From assembly GCA_946886375.1 (NCBI GenBank), contig CAMPIL010000190.1, positions 1 through 7,011 on the forward strand: DNA of 7,011 nucleotides, read 5' to 3'. The translations under genes were made by a program, and so were the position numbers. Below, piece by piece: positions 1 to 5,730 of the stretch. The DNA is from an uncultured Phycisphaerales bacterium (GTDB lineage: Bacteria; Planctomycetota; Phycisphaerae; Phycisphaerales; SM1A02). Numbering within the stretch: the stretch's first letter is position 1; each line of letters opens with the position of its first letter. The notes beneath the pieces were generated by a model that had not been told where the DNA came from, ran no database searches, and saw nothing but the letters and a program-made list of their open reading frames with translations.

Positions 1-1
1 G

Positions 2-226
2 AATAAGCTTGTGCTTCCGATCGAGCAGGAGGTGCGGAAACTCTCGCGCCAGTCGCTGACCTCGACTCGCGATTTGCCTGCGGGGCACGTGATTGCCCCA
101 GCCGATCTGACGATCAAACGCCCCGGCACAGGACTCAGCCCCGCGGTGATGCAGGCGACAGTCGGGCGGCGAGTCCGCAGGCCAATTGCCGCCGATACGC
201 CTCTGCGTGAAGAGGACCTGGCATGA
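2..226 (+). CDS. neuB: NeuB-like nonulosonic acid synthase, C-terminal SAF domain (5' end outside window)
   Basis: The frame is open from the first bases and ends in TGA at 224-226, so only the last 74 residues of a longer protein are present. They match the C-terminal SAF (antifreeze-like) domain of N-acetylneuraminate/legionaminate synthases. The signs are an 'RQSLTSTRDLPAG' stretch, then 'LTIKRPGTGLSP', then 'VGRRVRRPIAADTPL', in the order seen in NeuB, LegI and PseI. In those enzymes an N-terminal TIM barrel condenses phosphoenolpyruvate with a 6-carbon amino sugar, and the SAF domain closes over the active site of the partner subunit. The barrel is outside the window, so the substrate (ManNAc, diacetyl-bacillosamine-derived sugar or other) cannot be decided. 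The stop overlaps the start of the neuC-like gene by four bases (ATGA), which supports co-translation and a shared pathway. A GTG at 11 is only an internal codon. Confidence 0.85.
   Translation, partial: NKLVLPIEQEVRKLSRQSLTSTRDLPAGHVIAPADLTIKRPGTGLSPAVMQATVGRRVRRPIAADTPLREEDLA
209..215 (+). promoter_or_regulatory. Ribosome binding site of the neuC-like gene
   Basis: The purine-rich GAAGAGG lies inside the last codons of the neuB-like gene, seven bases before the ATG at 223. It fixes that ATG as the start and supports coupled translation across the ATGA overlap. Confidence 0.6.
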
Positions 227-1371
227 CCGAGTCGCCGAGCAATCGCAGACGACGCATTGCGGTGGTCACCGGCACGCGGGCCGAGTACGGCTTGCTGCGG
301 CCTGTGATGCGCGCCATCGCCTCGCATCCGTCGCTGAATCTGCGCGCAGTGGTGACGGGCACGCATTTGCTCGGCGCTGAGCCGACCATCAATGAAATCA
401 AATCCGAGTTCAAGATTGCCGCAAGTTTTCCGATGCAGGAGCTTGCTGGCGGCGGAACGCTTGGCGGCCGCCTTGCCGACGCGCGGGCGCTGGGCGCTGG
501 AGTTCACGGCATGGCTGATTTTCTCGCCAGGGAAACGCCCGATGTCGTGGTCGTGCTGGGCGATCGCATCGAGGCGTTCGCCGCTGCGATCGCCGCGTCG
601 GTGGCGGGCGTGCGCGTGGCGCACATTCACGGGGGAGATCGAGCCGAGGGAATCGCCGACGAGGCGATGCGCCACGCGATCACGAAGTTGGCGCACATTC
701 ACCTGCCTGCAACGCGCAATTCCGCGCTTCGGATCATCGCGATGGGCGAGCATCCGCAGCGAGTTCACATTGTCGGATCTCCTGCCATCGATGGCTTGGA
801 AGTGATCCCGCCGCTGGACGATTCGTCCTTCGCAGCGATGGGCTCGCCTCAGTTCATCATGATGCTGCATCCAGTCGGCGATTCTGATGAGGTGGAGCAG
901 GACCGCGCTGCGCAGTTGATTGAGATTGCATCCAAAATCGCTCCACTGCTCATCATGCATCCGAATCACGATCCGGGACGGGATGGAATCGTTAGTGCGA
1001 TCAAGTCATCGGGCTGCCGCGCAATCGAGCACCTGCCGCGCGAGCGGTTCATTGGCCTGCTCCGCCGCGCCACCCTGCTTGTGGGAAACTCCAGCGCGGG
1101 GTTGATTGAAGCCGCAGCGATTCCCTTGCGGTGCGTGAACATCGGCGCCAGGCAGGCTGGGCGCGAAATGCCCGGCAATGTGTGCGACGTTCCCGGCTGG
1201 AATTATCAGACAATTCGCGAGGCGATTGCAGACGCGCTGGCCGCACCGCGACTGGATTGCCGCGAGATGACGCATCCCTACGGCGACGGCAAAGCAGGCT
1301 GCCGCATTGCGGACGTGCTTGCGGAGCTGGATTTTGATGTCCACGCCCTGCGCAAGCAAAACGCCTATTGA
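223..1371 (+). CDS. neuC: NeuC-like UDP-N-acetylglucosamine 2-epimerase (hydrolysing)
   Basis: A complete protein of 382 residues, close to the usual 370-390 of NeuC/LegG. These cytoplasmic enzymes hydrolyse and epimerise UDP-GlcNAc to ManNAc, or UDP-diacetylbacillosamine to the 2,4-diacetamido sugar, to feed the NeuB-type synthase encoded just upstream. Family motifs in order: 'GTRAEYGLLRP' (17-27), 'VVVLGDRIEAFAAA' (108-121), 'HIHGGD' (134-139), 'DEAMRHAITKL' (146-156, holding the acidic residue equivalent to the conserved Glu before the helix), 'GSPAID' (185-190), 'HPNHDPG' (246-252), 'GNSSAG' (288-293) and 'HPYGDGKA' near the C terminus (351-358). Both Rossmann halves of the GT-B-like fold are present. 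HGGD replaces the more common HGGE. The start overlaps the preceding stop (ATGA) and has its own ribosome binding site. Which sugar it acts on, sialic or legionaminic precursor, cannot be told from the sequence. Confidence 0.9.
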   Translation: MTESPSNRRRRIAVVTGTRAEYGLLRPVMRAIASHPSLNLRAVVTGTHLLGAEPTINEIKSEFKIAASFPMQELAGGGTLGGRLADARALGAGVHGMADFLARETPDVVVVLGDRIEAFAAAIAASVAGVRVAHIHGGDRAEGIADEAMRHAITKLAHIHLPATRNSALRIIAMGEHPQRVHIVGSPAIDGLEVIPPLDDSSFAAMGSPQFIMMLHPVGDSDEVEQDRAAQLIEIASKIAPLLIMHPNHDPGRDGIVSAIKSSGCRAIEHLPRERFIGLLRRATLLVGNSSAGLIEAAAIPLRCVNIGARQAGREMPGNVCDVPGWNYQTIREAIADALAAPRLDCREMTHPYGDGKAGCRIADVLAELDFDVHALRKQNAY

Positions 1372-1385
1372 TCCGCAGGCGACTT

Positions 1386-1413
1386 GGCTGAAGACACAAT
1401 TTCCAGCCTTTTT
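1386..1413 (+). terminator. Rho-independent terminator after the neuB-neuC operon
   Basis: Fifteen bases after the neuC stop, GGCTG (1386-1390) pairs perfectly with CAGCC (1404-1408) around a 13-base loop, and TTTTT follows immediately (1409-1413). The stem is short but G/C-rich and the T-run is well placed. It closes the sugar operon and means the next gene needs its own promoter. It also argues against a possible TTG start at 1384 for the HDOD gene, because that codon precedes the hairpin. Confidence 0.6.
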
Positions 1414-1423
1414 CGGACCCCGG

Positions 1424-1451
1424 TCAAGTCGAACTTCGCCATCGCCGATCT
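1424..1451 (+). promoter_or_regulatory. Sigma-28-like promoter of the HDOD gene
   Basis: TCAA (1424-1427), a 16-base spacer, then GCCGATCT (1444-1451). The E. coli sigma-28 (FliA) consensus is TAAA-N15-GCCGATAA, so the -10 matches 6 of 8 positions and the -35 matches 3 of 4, with one extra spacer base. Transcription would begin near 1457, about 26 bases before the ATG. The site sits directly after the upstream terminator. The -10 is part of an 18-base block (1444-1461) that recurs before the HD-GYP-like gene. CCGAT (1445-1449) and ATCGG (1455-1459) form a small inverted repeat across the expected start site. Confidence 0.5.
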
Positions 1452-1470
1452 TCAATCGGGATCGCCCATA

Positions 1471-1476
1471 AAGGAG
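1471..1476 (+). promoter_or_regulatory. Ribosome binding site of the HDOD gene
   Basis: AAGGAG, six bases before the ATG at 1483. It is a near-perfect Shine-Dalgarno sequence and selects this ATG over the upstream TTG at 1384. Confidence 0.75.
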
Positions 1477-1482
1477 CAAGAC

Positions 1483-2379
1483 ATGGCGACGAGCACGACG
1501 CCCTCGGCTGATGGGAAAGACGTTATTGAATCGGCTGTTCGCAGCATCAGCCATATCGCCACGCTTCCGGAAATCACGCTCAAGATCATTGAGTTGGTGG
1601 AGGATCCCAGCAGCACCGCGCAGGATCTCCACAACGTGATCGCGCACGATCCGGCGCTGTGCAGCCGCATTCTCAAGGTCGTGAATTCGGCGTTCTATGG
1701 GCTGCCGCGGCAAATCGGCTCGATCAACCGCGCGATCGTTCTGCTGGGCCTGAACGCGGTGAAGAACATCGCGATTGCAGCCAGCCTGACGAAGTTGTTC
1801 CGCGGCGGCGATTTGTGCCCGCGCTTTTCGGCCCGCGGCCTGTGGATTCACTCCATGGCCACCGGGGCTGGCAGCAAACTCATTTGCGATCAACTGAAAC
1901 TCGGCCTGCCCGACGAAGCGTTTCTCGCCGGGCTGATTCACGACATAGGCCTGATGGTGCAGATGCAGGCGATGCGCGAGAAACTGATCCGCGTATTCGA
2001 TGAAATGCGTTTCAACGCCGACGGCCAGCCGCTGACCGACATGCGCCAGATCGAGCAGGCTGTCATGGGCGCGGATCACTGCGCGTTCGGCGCTGGTCTG
2101 TGCGAAGCCTGGAAGTTCCCCAAGTCGTTCTCCTACGTCGCAGGCTACCACCACGACCCGCAGCAACTTCCCGCGGGCAACCGCATGCTGGCCACGGTGG
2201 TGTACGTGAGCGACCGCCTCGCGGCGCAATTGGGCTACGGGTTCCGAGCCGACATCCCGCACACCAACGTCGACGCCTTCTCGCTGGAAGAACTCAACAT
2301 GTCCCAGCCGCAACTCGAGGCGATTCGGATGAGCCTGCCGAAGATCTTCGATGAAGTGCAGGCGACGTTTGGAACTTGA
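1483..2379 (+). CDS. HDOD-domain signal transduction protein
   Basis: A 298-residue protein that is essentially one HDOD domain from about residue 20 to 250. The fold begins 'LPEITLKIIELVEDP' and continues 'HDPALCSRILKVVNSAFYGLPRQIGSINRAIVLLG', the typical HDOD N-terminal helices. Next come 'WIHSMATG' (121-128), 'GLIHDIGLMV' (150-159), 'ADHCAFGAGLCEAWKFP' (197-213), 'YHH' (222-224) and 'ATVVYVSDRLA' (237-247). HDOD proteins are intracellular scaffolds in signalling, often in motility, chemotaxis, two-component or cyclic-di-GMP pathways; most have lost HD-phosphohydrolase activity. Here His123, His153-Asp154, His199, His223/224 and Asp244 sit where HD metal ligands would be, so metal binding is possible. 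There is no signal peptide, transmembrane segment or fused receiver domain. The start is fixed by the AAGGAG sequence and by a terminator and promoter-like element lying upstream of it. The gene is monocistronic in appearance. Confidence 0.88.
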   Translation: MATSTTPSADGKDVIESAVRSISHIATLPEITLKIIELVEDPSSTAQDLHNVIAHDPALCSRILKVVNSAFYGLPRQIGSINRAIVLLGLNAVKNIAIAASLTKLFRGGDLCPRFSARGLWIHSMATGAGSKLICDQLKLGLPDEAFLAGLIHDIGLMVQMQAMREKLIRVFDEMRFNADGQPLTDMRQIEQAVMGADHCAFGAGLCEAWKFPKSFSYVAGYHHDPQQLPAGNRMLATVVYVSDRLAAQLGYGFRADIPHTNVDAFSLEELNMSQPQLEAIRMSLPKIFDEVQATFGT

Positions 2380-2389
2380 GCGTTGAGGT

Positions 2390-2434
2390 CAGAAGCATGC
2401 GGGTTCAAACTTGGGGCACTGAGTTTGGCTTCTG
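2390..2434. repeat. Long interrupted inverted repeat in the HDOD-to-LON gap, possible terminator or structured 3' end
   Basis: Eleven bases after the HDOD stop, CAGAAGC (2390-2396) pairs with GCTTCTG (2428-2434), and inside it CAAACT (2406-2411) pairs with AGTTTG (2422-2427). The right arm is continuous over 13 bases while the left arm has a 9-base bulge. No T-run follows, so it is not a standard intrinsic terminator. It could still stabilise or end the HDOD transcript. GGCTTCTG appears again at 2473-2480, allowing an alternative pairing. Confidence 0.4.
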
Positions 2435-2505
2435 CCTTTGGGGGCCACTGCGCCGCGGCGATTTGATGTTGTGGCTTCTGGACGTTTCGGCGTTGCCGAT
2501 CGGCC

Positions 2506-2511
2506 TATCAT
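2506..2511 (+). promoter_or_regulatory. -10-like element of the LON-domain gene (possible leaderless start)
   Basis: TATCAT at 2506-2511, within GCCTATCAT, ends six bases before the ATG at 2518. Initiation about seven bases downstream would fall on or next to that ATG, giving a leaderless mRNA. Consistent with this, no Shine-Dalgarno sequence precedes the ATG. I see no convincing -35. The 10-base palindrome GCCGATCGGC lies just upstream at 2495-2504. Confidence 0.35.
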
Positions 2512-2517
2512 CCGGCG

Positions 2518-3222
2518 ATGTCCGAGGTTGTTCACGTTGATTTCAGCAAACCGCTGCCTCTGTTCCCGCTGCCCGACGCGGTGCTGTTGCCGCATGCCGT
2601 GCAGCCGCTGCACATCTTCGAACCTCGCTATCGACAAATGATCGAGGATTGCGCGGACAGCGGCACGCTGCAGATCGCGATGGCGGTGTTTCGCGGCGAT
2701 GACTGGAAACTGGACTACGAAGGTCGCCCCCCGCTGCGACCGGCCGTGTGCGTCGGCCACATCGTGCATCACGACGCGCTGGCTGATGGCCGGCACAACA
2801 TCCTGCTGCATGGCGTGTGCCGCGCCAAGATCGCGCGCATCATTGAGCCCACGCTGGAGCGTCCGTACCGCATCGCCAAACTCACGCCACTTGAGCCCGT
2901 GGAACTCAGTCCGCCGGGCCTCAGCAACGTGCGAAGTGTTCTGCGCAATCTGCTTGGCGGCCCGCGCCTCAGCCGTATGCGCAGCGTTGAAACCGTGATG
3001 CAGTGGTTCGACCGCGATGATGTTTCAACTCACGCCCTGCTGGAGTTGATCGGCTTTGCGCTGGTTCACGACACTGAATTGAAGTATCGACTGCTTGCCG
3101 AGGCTGATCCGCTTCGCAGGGCGAGAATGATCCGGCGGGAACTTTCCAGCCTCGACCACTTGGTCGGCGTCGCCGAGCGCCAGCCCTACCGCTCATGGCC
3201 CAAGGGCATGAGTTGGAACTGA
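2518..3222 (+). CDS. LON substrate-binding (Lon N-terminal) domain protein
   Basis: A 234-residue protein matching the LON N-terminal domain (PF02190 type) without the AAA+ ATPase or serine protease parts of Lon itself. It opens with the hallmark 'LPLFPLPDAVLLPHAVQPLHIFEPRYRQM' pattern at residues 13-41 (three short pieces: 'LPLFPL', 'LLPH', 'LHIFEPRYRQM'). The second hallmark follows at about 78-105: 'CVGHIVHHDALADGRHNILLHGVCRAKI'-like, with 'VGHI' and 'LLHGVCRAKI'. The rest is a helical C-terminal half (about 135-215), as in stand-alone LON-domain proteins. These are widespread cytoplasmic proteins thought to bind protein substrates or partners; no enzyme activity is known. The ATG is preceded by no ribosome binding site and by a close -10-like element. 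A GTG at 2527 is a less likely start. It looks monocistronic and converges with the amidase gene. Confidence 0.85.
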   Translation: MSEVVHVDFSKPLPLFPLPDAVLLPHAVQPLHIFEPRYRQMIEDCADSGTLQIAMAVFRGDDWKLDYEGRPPLRPAVCVGHIVHHDALADGRHNILLHGVCRAKIARIIEPTLERPYRIAKLTPLEPVELSPPGLSNVRSVLRNLLGGPRLSRMRSVETVMQWFDRDDVSTHALLELIGFALVHDTELKYRLLAEADPLRRARMIRRELSSLDHLVGVAERQPYRSWPKGMSWN

Positions 3223-3316
3223 AGATTCGCACTCCATCCATAAGAGTGTGAACGATCTCCAAGCCGCCAGTTGAACAAGTCGACGAATCGCTCAACGCTG
3301 CGCGCATGAGTAAACG

Positions 3317-3332
3317 CCCCAGAACAACGGGG
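3317..3332. terminator. Weak candidate bidirectional terminator between convergent genes
   Basis: The 157-base gap between the LON gene and the convergent amidase gene (3223-3379) has no gene. It holds CCCC-N8-GGGG at 3317-3332, which on the minus strand is followed by CGTTT. It also holds a weaker CACTC-N9-GAGTG hairpin at 3230-3248, just after the LON stop. Neither has a proper T-run, so this is only positional support for termination. Confidence 0.25.
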
Positions 3333-3379
3333 ATTACCCTGCCCCCTTCCCACGCTTGATCACAGATGTGCTTGTCGTT

Positions 3380-4138
3380 TCACCCGATCTGCCCGTTCCG
3401 GCGCACCGCGACCATGTAGCGCTGCAGGTTTGTGCCGGGGCATGCGGTTGGCGCCCATTCCTGATGGGTCTTCACGTTCGTCATCGGCACGCGATACTGG
3501 CGCATGAGCATGCTCACGTGGCGGTTGAGCGCTGCGATCTGCGGCGCGCTTGGGGCCTGGCGATCGAAGTTGCCCAACGTCACCACGCCGATGTTGCCTT
3601 CGTTGTGATCTTTCACGTGCGCCCCTTGCCAACTCAGCGGCCGGCCCTGCCACACGCGCCCGTCACGGTCGATGGCAAAGTGATAGCCGATGTCGCCCCA
3701 CCCCTTGTCGCGATGGGCGCGGCGGATTCGCTCGAGCCGATCGGCGGTCGAACGAACATCACTGCCATAGAACGGGTCCATTCCATCGTGATGCACGGTG
3801 ATGTACCGCACGGGCAGCATGGGATTCATCAGCGCGGGCACGGGCGTGCTGCCGGCCCACTGCGCGCGCGGGATGACGTTGCCGGCCGCAGGCGTCGGCG
3901 TGGCAATTGCCGGCGGCGCATCCAAGGGTCCAAGTTCGCGCGGCTTCCACACCGGACTTGGCAACGCCGTCGTCACTGCCTTGGGCGCGCAGCCCACAAG
4001 CAGCAGGCCGACACCCGCGAAAAGGAATTTGCGGCGGGACGCACCGGCGGTCGAATTCGAAATGTCAGGAGAACCGCACTCGCCGCAGGCTGAATGGGAG
4101 ACCGCTCGGGCAACCAACGCTTTATCAGACTTGGGCAT
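3380..4138 (-). CDS. N-acetylmuramoyl-L-alanine amidase (Amidase_2/PGRP fold), predicted Tat lipoprotein
   Basis: A 252-residue protein. Residues 35-50 hold a twin-arginine motif (SRRKFLF, Arg35-Arg36), a hydrophobic run and a lipobox ending LLLVGC (Cys50), so it is predicted to be exported folded by Tat and lipid-anchored. Residues 50-88 are a Pro/Ala-rich linker. The catalytic domain starts near 'VIPRAQWAG' (88-96) and contains 'ITVHHDGM' (113-120), 'GWGDIGYHFAIDRDGRVWQGRP' pieces (147-168), 'NIGVVTLGNF' (182-191), and 'KTHQEWAPTACPG' (223-235). The zinc ligands of the T7 lysozyme/PGRP family correspond to His116, His225 and Cys233, with Tyr152 as the catalytic tyrosine; all are present, so it should be active. 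It cleaves the bond between MurNAc and L-Ala in peptidoglycan. An unusual 34-residue leader precedes the arginines and includes a Cys18-x2-Cys21 pair. The ATG has no strong ribosome binding site. Confidence 0.88.
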   Translation of the reverse strand: MPKSDKALVARAVSHSACGECGSPDISNSTAGASRRKFLFAGVGLLLVGCAPKAVTTALPSPVWKPRELGPLDAPPAIATPTPAAGNVIPRAQWAGSTPVPALMNPMLPVRYITVHHDGMDPFYGSDVRSTADRLERIRRAHRDKGWGDIGYHFAIDRDGRVWQGRPLSWQGAHVKDHNEGNIGVVTLGNFDRQAPSAPQIAALNRHVSMLMRQYRVPMTNVKTHQEWAPTACPGTNLQRYMVAVRRNGQIG

Positions 4139-4187
4139 GGTTCAGTTCACTCTGGGTAGGCCGGCACTGAGTTATCGTCACAGGATG

Positions 4188-4282
4188 CCCGATTGCTCCA
4201 GTATACAAACGGCAACTACGCCGGAATCGCCCGCCCATCGGAATTGGAAAAACGGCTTGCCCAAATGCTCCGGTGCAAACGG
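4188..4282. repeat. Imperfect direct repeat in the amidase/HD-GYP divergent gap
   Basis: The 241-base gap at 4139-4379 separates the divergent amidase and HD-GYP-like genes. Two similar segments lie in it: CCCGATTGCTCCAGTATA followed by CAAACGG at 4188-4212, and CCCAAATGCTCCGGTG followed by CAAACGG at 4260-4282. They share TGCTCC and CAAACGG with one two-base gap. They might be paired binding sites. On the minus strand the first copy contains TATACT (4200-4205), a possible -10 for the amidase gene, but no good -35 is visible. Confidence 0.25.
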
Positions 4283-4336
4283 ACCGAAATGAGTCGCCTG
4301 CTCTAGCTCAATTCAATGAGCAAGGCGGAAGGTTGT

Positions 4337-4354
4337 GCCGATCTCTAATTGGGA
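4337..4354 (+). promoter_or_regulatory. GCCGATCT-type promoter/leader block before the HD-GYP-like gene
   Basis: GCCGATCTCTAATTGGGA at 4337-4354 matches the block at 1444-1461 before the HDOD gene in 15 of 18 positions, and the three differences are all C/T changes. It begins 43 bases before the ATG (39 bases in the HDOD gene). The first eight bases resemble the sigma-28 -10 element. A -35 is not clear here: TCAA at 4313-4316 would need a 20-base spacer. In RNA, CCGAU can still pair with AUUGG by one G-U pair. Confidence 0.45.
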
Positions 4355-4365
4355 CGCCGCCGTCT

Positions 4366-4373
4366 GGAAGAGG
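4366..4373 (+). promoter_or_regulatory. Ribosome binding site of the HD-GYP-like gene
   Basis: GGAAGAGG lies six bases before the ATG at 4380 and selects it over an in-frame GTG at 4335, which overlaps the promoter-like block. Confidence 0.6.
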
Positions 4374-4379
4374 CCCGCA

Positions 4380-5582
4380 ATGCTTCGAGTGCCGATCAAA
4401 CATGCCGCGCCGGGGATGCAACTGGCGCTGCCGGTGCTGCACCCGCGCCGCGGCACCATGCTGTTAACGGAAGGCTATTGCCTGACCGATGGCTTGATCC
4501 AGAAAATGGTCGAACTGGAAATCCCCGATCTCTGGATCGAGTATCCGGGCACTGATCAAATCAAGCAGTACGTTTCGCCTGCGATCCTCCATCAGCAATC
4601 GCACCTGGTGAGCCTGGTCGCGGAGATGTTCGATCCCACGCAGCGCGAAGCCCACGCTGAAATTGAGTTCGCCCACTACCGGCGGACGATTCGGGGTTTA
4701 ATCGAAGGCCTCGTCATTGAACCTACCGCAGCGTCTTACATCGTTGAATTGGGCGGGTCAGCCGAAAGCGAAATGCGCCACGCCAGTGAGGTCTGTTTCC
4801 TGAGCGTATTGCTCGGATTGAAACTGCAAGGCTATCTCGTGCAACAGCGGCGGCGACTGCGTCCCAAGGACGCCCGCGATGTCGTGAGCCTCGGCCTTGG
4901 CGCGGCATTGCACGACATTGGCAAGTCAGCGCTCGATTCCGGTGCGCGGCTGCGCTACGAACGCACTCGCGATGAAAGCGATCCTCAATGGCGCAGCCAC
5001 GTCTCACTGGGGCATCACATGATCAGTGGCGCCATTCCGCCAGCCGCCGCCGGCGTCGTGCTCCACCACCATCAGTACTTTGACGGAACCGGGTTTCCCA
5101 CTTCGCTGGGACCCGATGGACGTGTGCGCGGCCTGGCCGGCGAGGAGATTCACGTGTTCGCGCGCATCGTCTGCGTGGCGAATCACTTTGATCGCCTGCG
5201 GCATCCACCCGATGGTCCAGCGCAGCCGCGCGTGCGCGTGCTCAAGGACATGCTCACGGGCCCGCTGACCACTCGGTTCGATCCCATCGTGCTGGCCACG
5301 CTGCCCATCGTGGTTCCCGCGTTCCCCCCTGGATCGGTCGTGACCCTGAGCAATGGCGAGAGTGCTGTGGTCGTGCACTGGCACGCCGAGGCCCCATGTC
5401 AGCCGACGGTGCAGACGCTGGCGGCATCGAATTTTTCACGCCGCACGGGCACCATGCCTCTGCAGTACGACCTTCGACAGCAACGGGATTTGCAGATTGT
5501 TGAACACGATGGAATTGACGTTCGCAACGATCATTTCCGGGTGGTATTTGGCTGCCTGGACGCGCACAAAGACGTGGCGTAG
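4380..5582 (+). CDS. HD-GYP-like domain protein (probable cyclic-di-GMP phosphodiesterase or sensor)
   Basis: A 400-residue cytoplasmic protein. Residues 1-60 form a small N-terminal domain ('LRVPIKHAAPGMQLALPVLH', then 'GTMLLTEGYCLTDGLIQKM') like the segment that often precedes HD-GYP domains. The HD domain spans about 125-300: His134, 'LHDIGK' with His178-Asp179 (177-182), His207 in 'RSHVSLGHH', 'LHHHQYFDGTGFP' (228-240) and Asp271 in 'VANHFDRL'. These match the HD-GYP metal ligands and the HHExxDGxGYP signature, read here as HHHxxxDGxGFP, so the Glu and the Tyr are replaced. Residues 310-400 are a separate beta-rich tail ('GSVVTLSNGESAVVVHW'). HD-GYP enzymes hydrolyse cyclic-di-GMP; the altered signature leaves open reduced activity or a binding role. 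There is no receiver or membrane segment. The start is chosen from the GGAAGAGG site. The shared upstream block ties it to the HDOD gene. Confidence 0.85.
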   Translation: MLRVPIKHAAPGMQLALPVLHPRRGTMLLTEGYCLTDGLIQKMVELEIPDLWIEYPGTDQIKQYVSPAILHQQSHLVSLVAEMFDPTQREAHAEIEFAHYRRTIRGLIEGLVIEPTAASYIVELGGSAESEMRHASEVCFLSVLLGLKLQGYLVQQRRRLRPKDARDVVSLGLGAALHDIGKSALDSGARLRYERTRDESDPQWRSHVSLGHHMISGAIPPAAAGVVLHHHQYFDGTGFPTSLGPDGRVRGLAGEEIHVFARIVCVANHFDRLRHPPDGPAQPRVRVLKDMLTGPLTTRFDPIVLATLPIVVPAFPPGSVVTLSNGESAVVVHWHAEAPCQPTVQTLAASNFSRRTGTMPLQYDLRQQRDLQIVEHDGIDVRNDHFRVVFGCLDAHKDVA

Positions 5583-5724
5583 GCCCCCAAACCTCACCTG
5601 CCGGACGATCACTCTTATCCAATCCGTTTTGACTGCTGTAAGTCCTTGATTTTCAACGGCTTATAGCGCGTCACAATTGTCCAAAATCCCTTGCCAGAGG
5701 CCGCCAAAATCGGCCCTGATCGCC

Positions 5725-5730
5725 TATAAT
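5725..5730 (+). promoter_or_regulatory. Promoter -10 of gyrB
   Basis: A perfect TATAAT in the 203-base gap before gyrB (5583-5785), in the context GATCGCCTATAATTGGC. This resembles GATCGGCCTATCATCCGGC before the LON gene. Initiation near 5737 would give an untranslated leader of about 49 bases to the ATG at 5786. No good -35 is seen at the standard distance; TTGCCA at 5691-5696 is too far away. Confidence 0.5.

Noticed and set aside
101..108. GCCGATCT inside the neuB-like gene as a third regulatory site
   Set aside because: It encodes conserved SAF-domain residues, lacks the following YYAATYGGGA half of the block and is not near a downstream start in the right way.
1384..1482. TTG at 1384 as the HDOD start
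   Set aside because: It would place a terminator hairpin and a promoter-like element inside the coding region, whereas ATG 1483 has AAGGAG six bases upstream.
1006..2313. 435-residue open frame on the minus strand across the neuC-like and HDOD genes
   Set aside because: It is antisense to two well-supported genes, has no recognisable motif and shows the Arg/Ala/Gln/His-rich composition of a GC-rich shadow frame.
3356..4093. 245-residue open frame on the plus strand
   Set aside because: It is exactly antisense to the amidase gene, which has a full set of catalytic residues and a signal sequence; the plus-strand product is His/Arg-rich and featureless.
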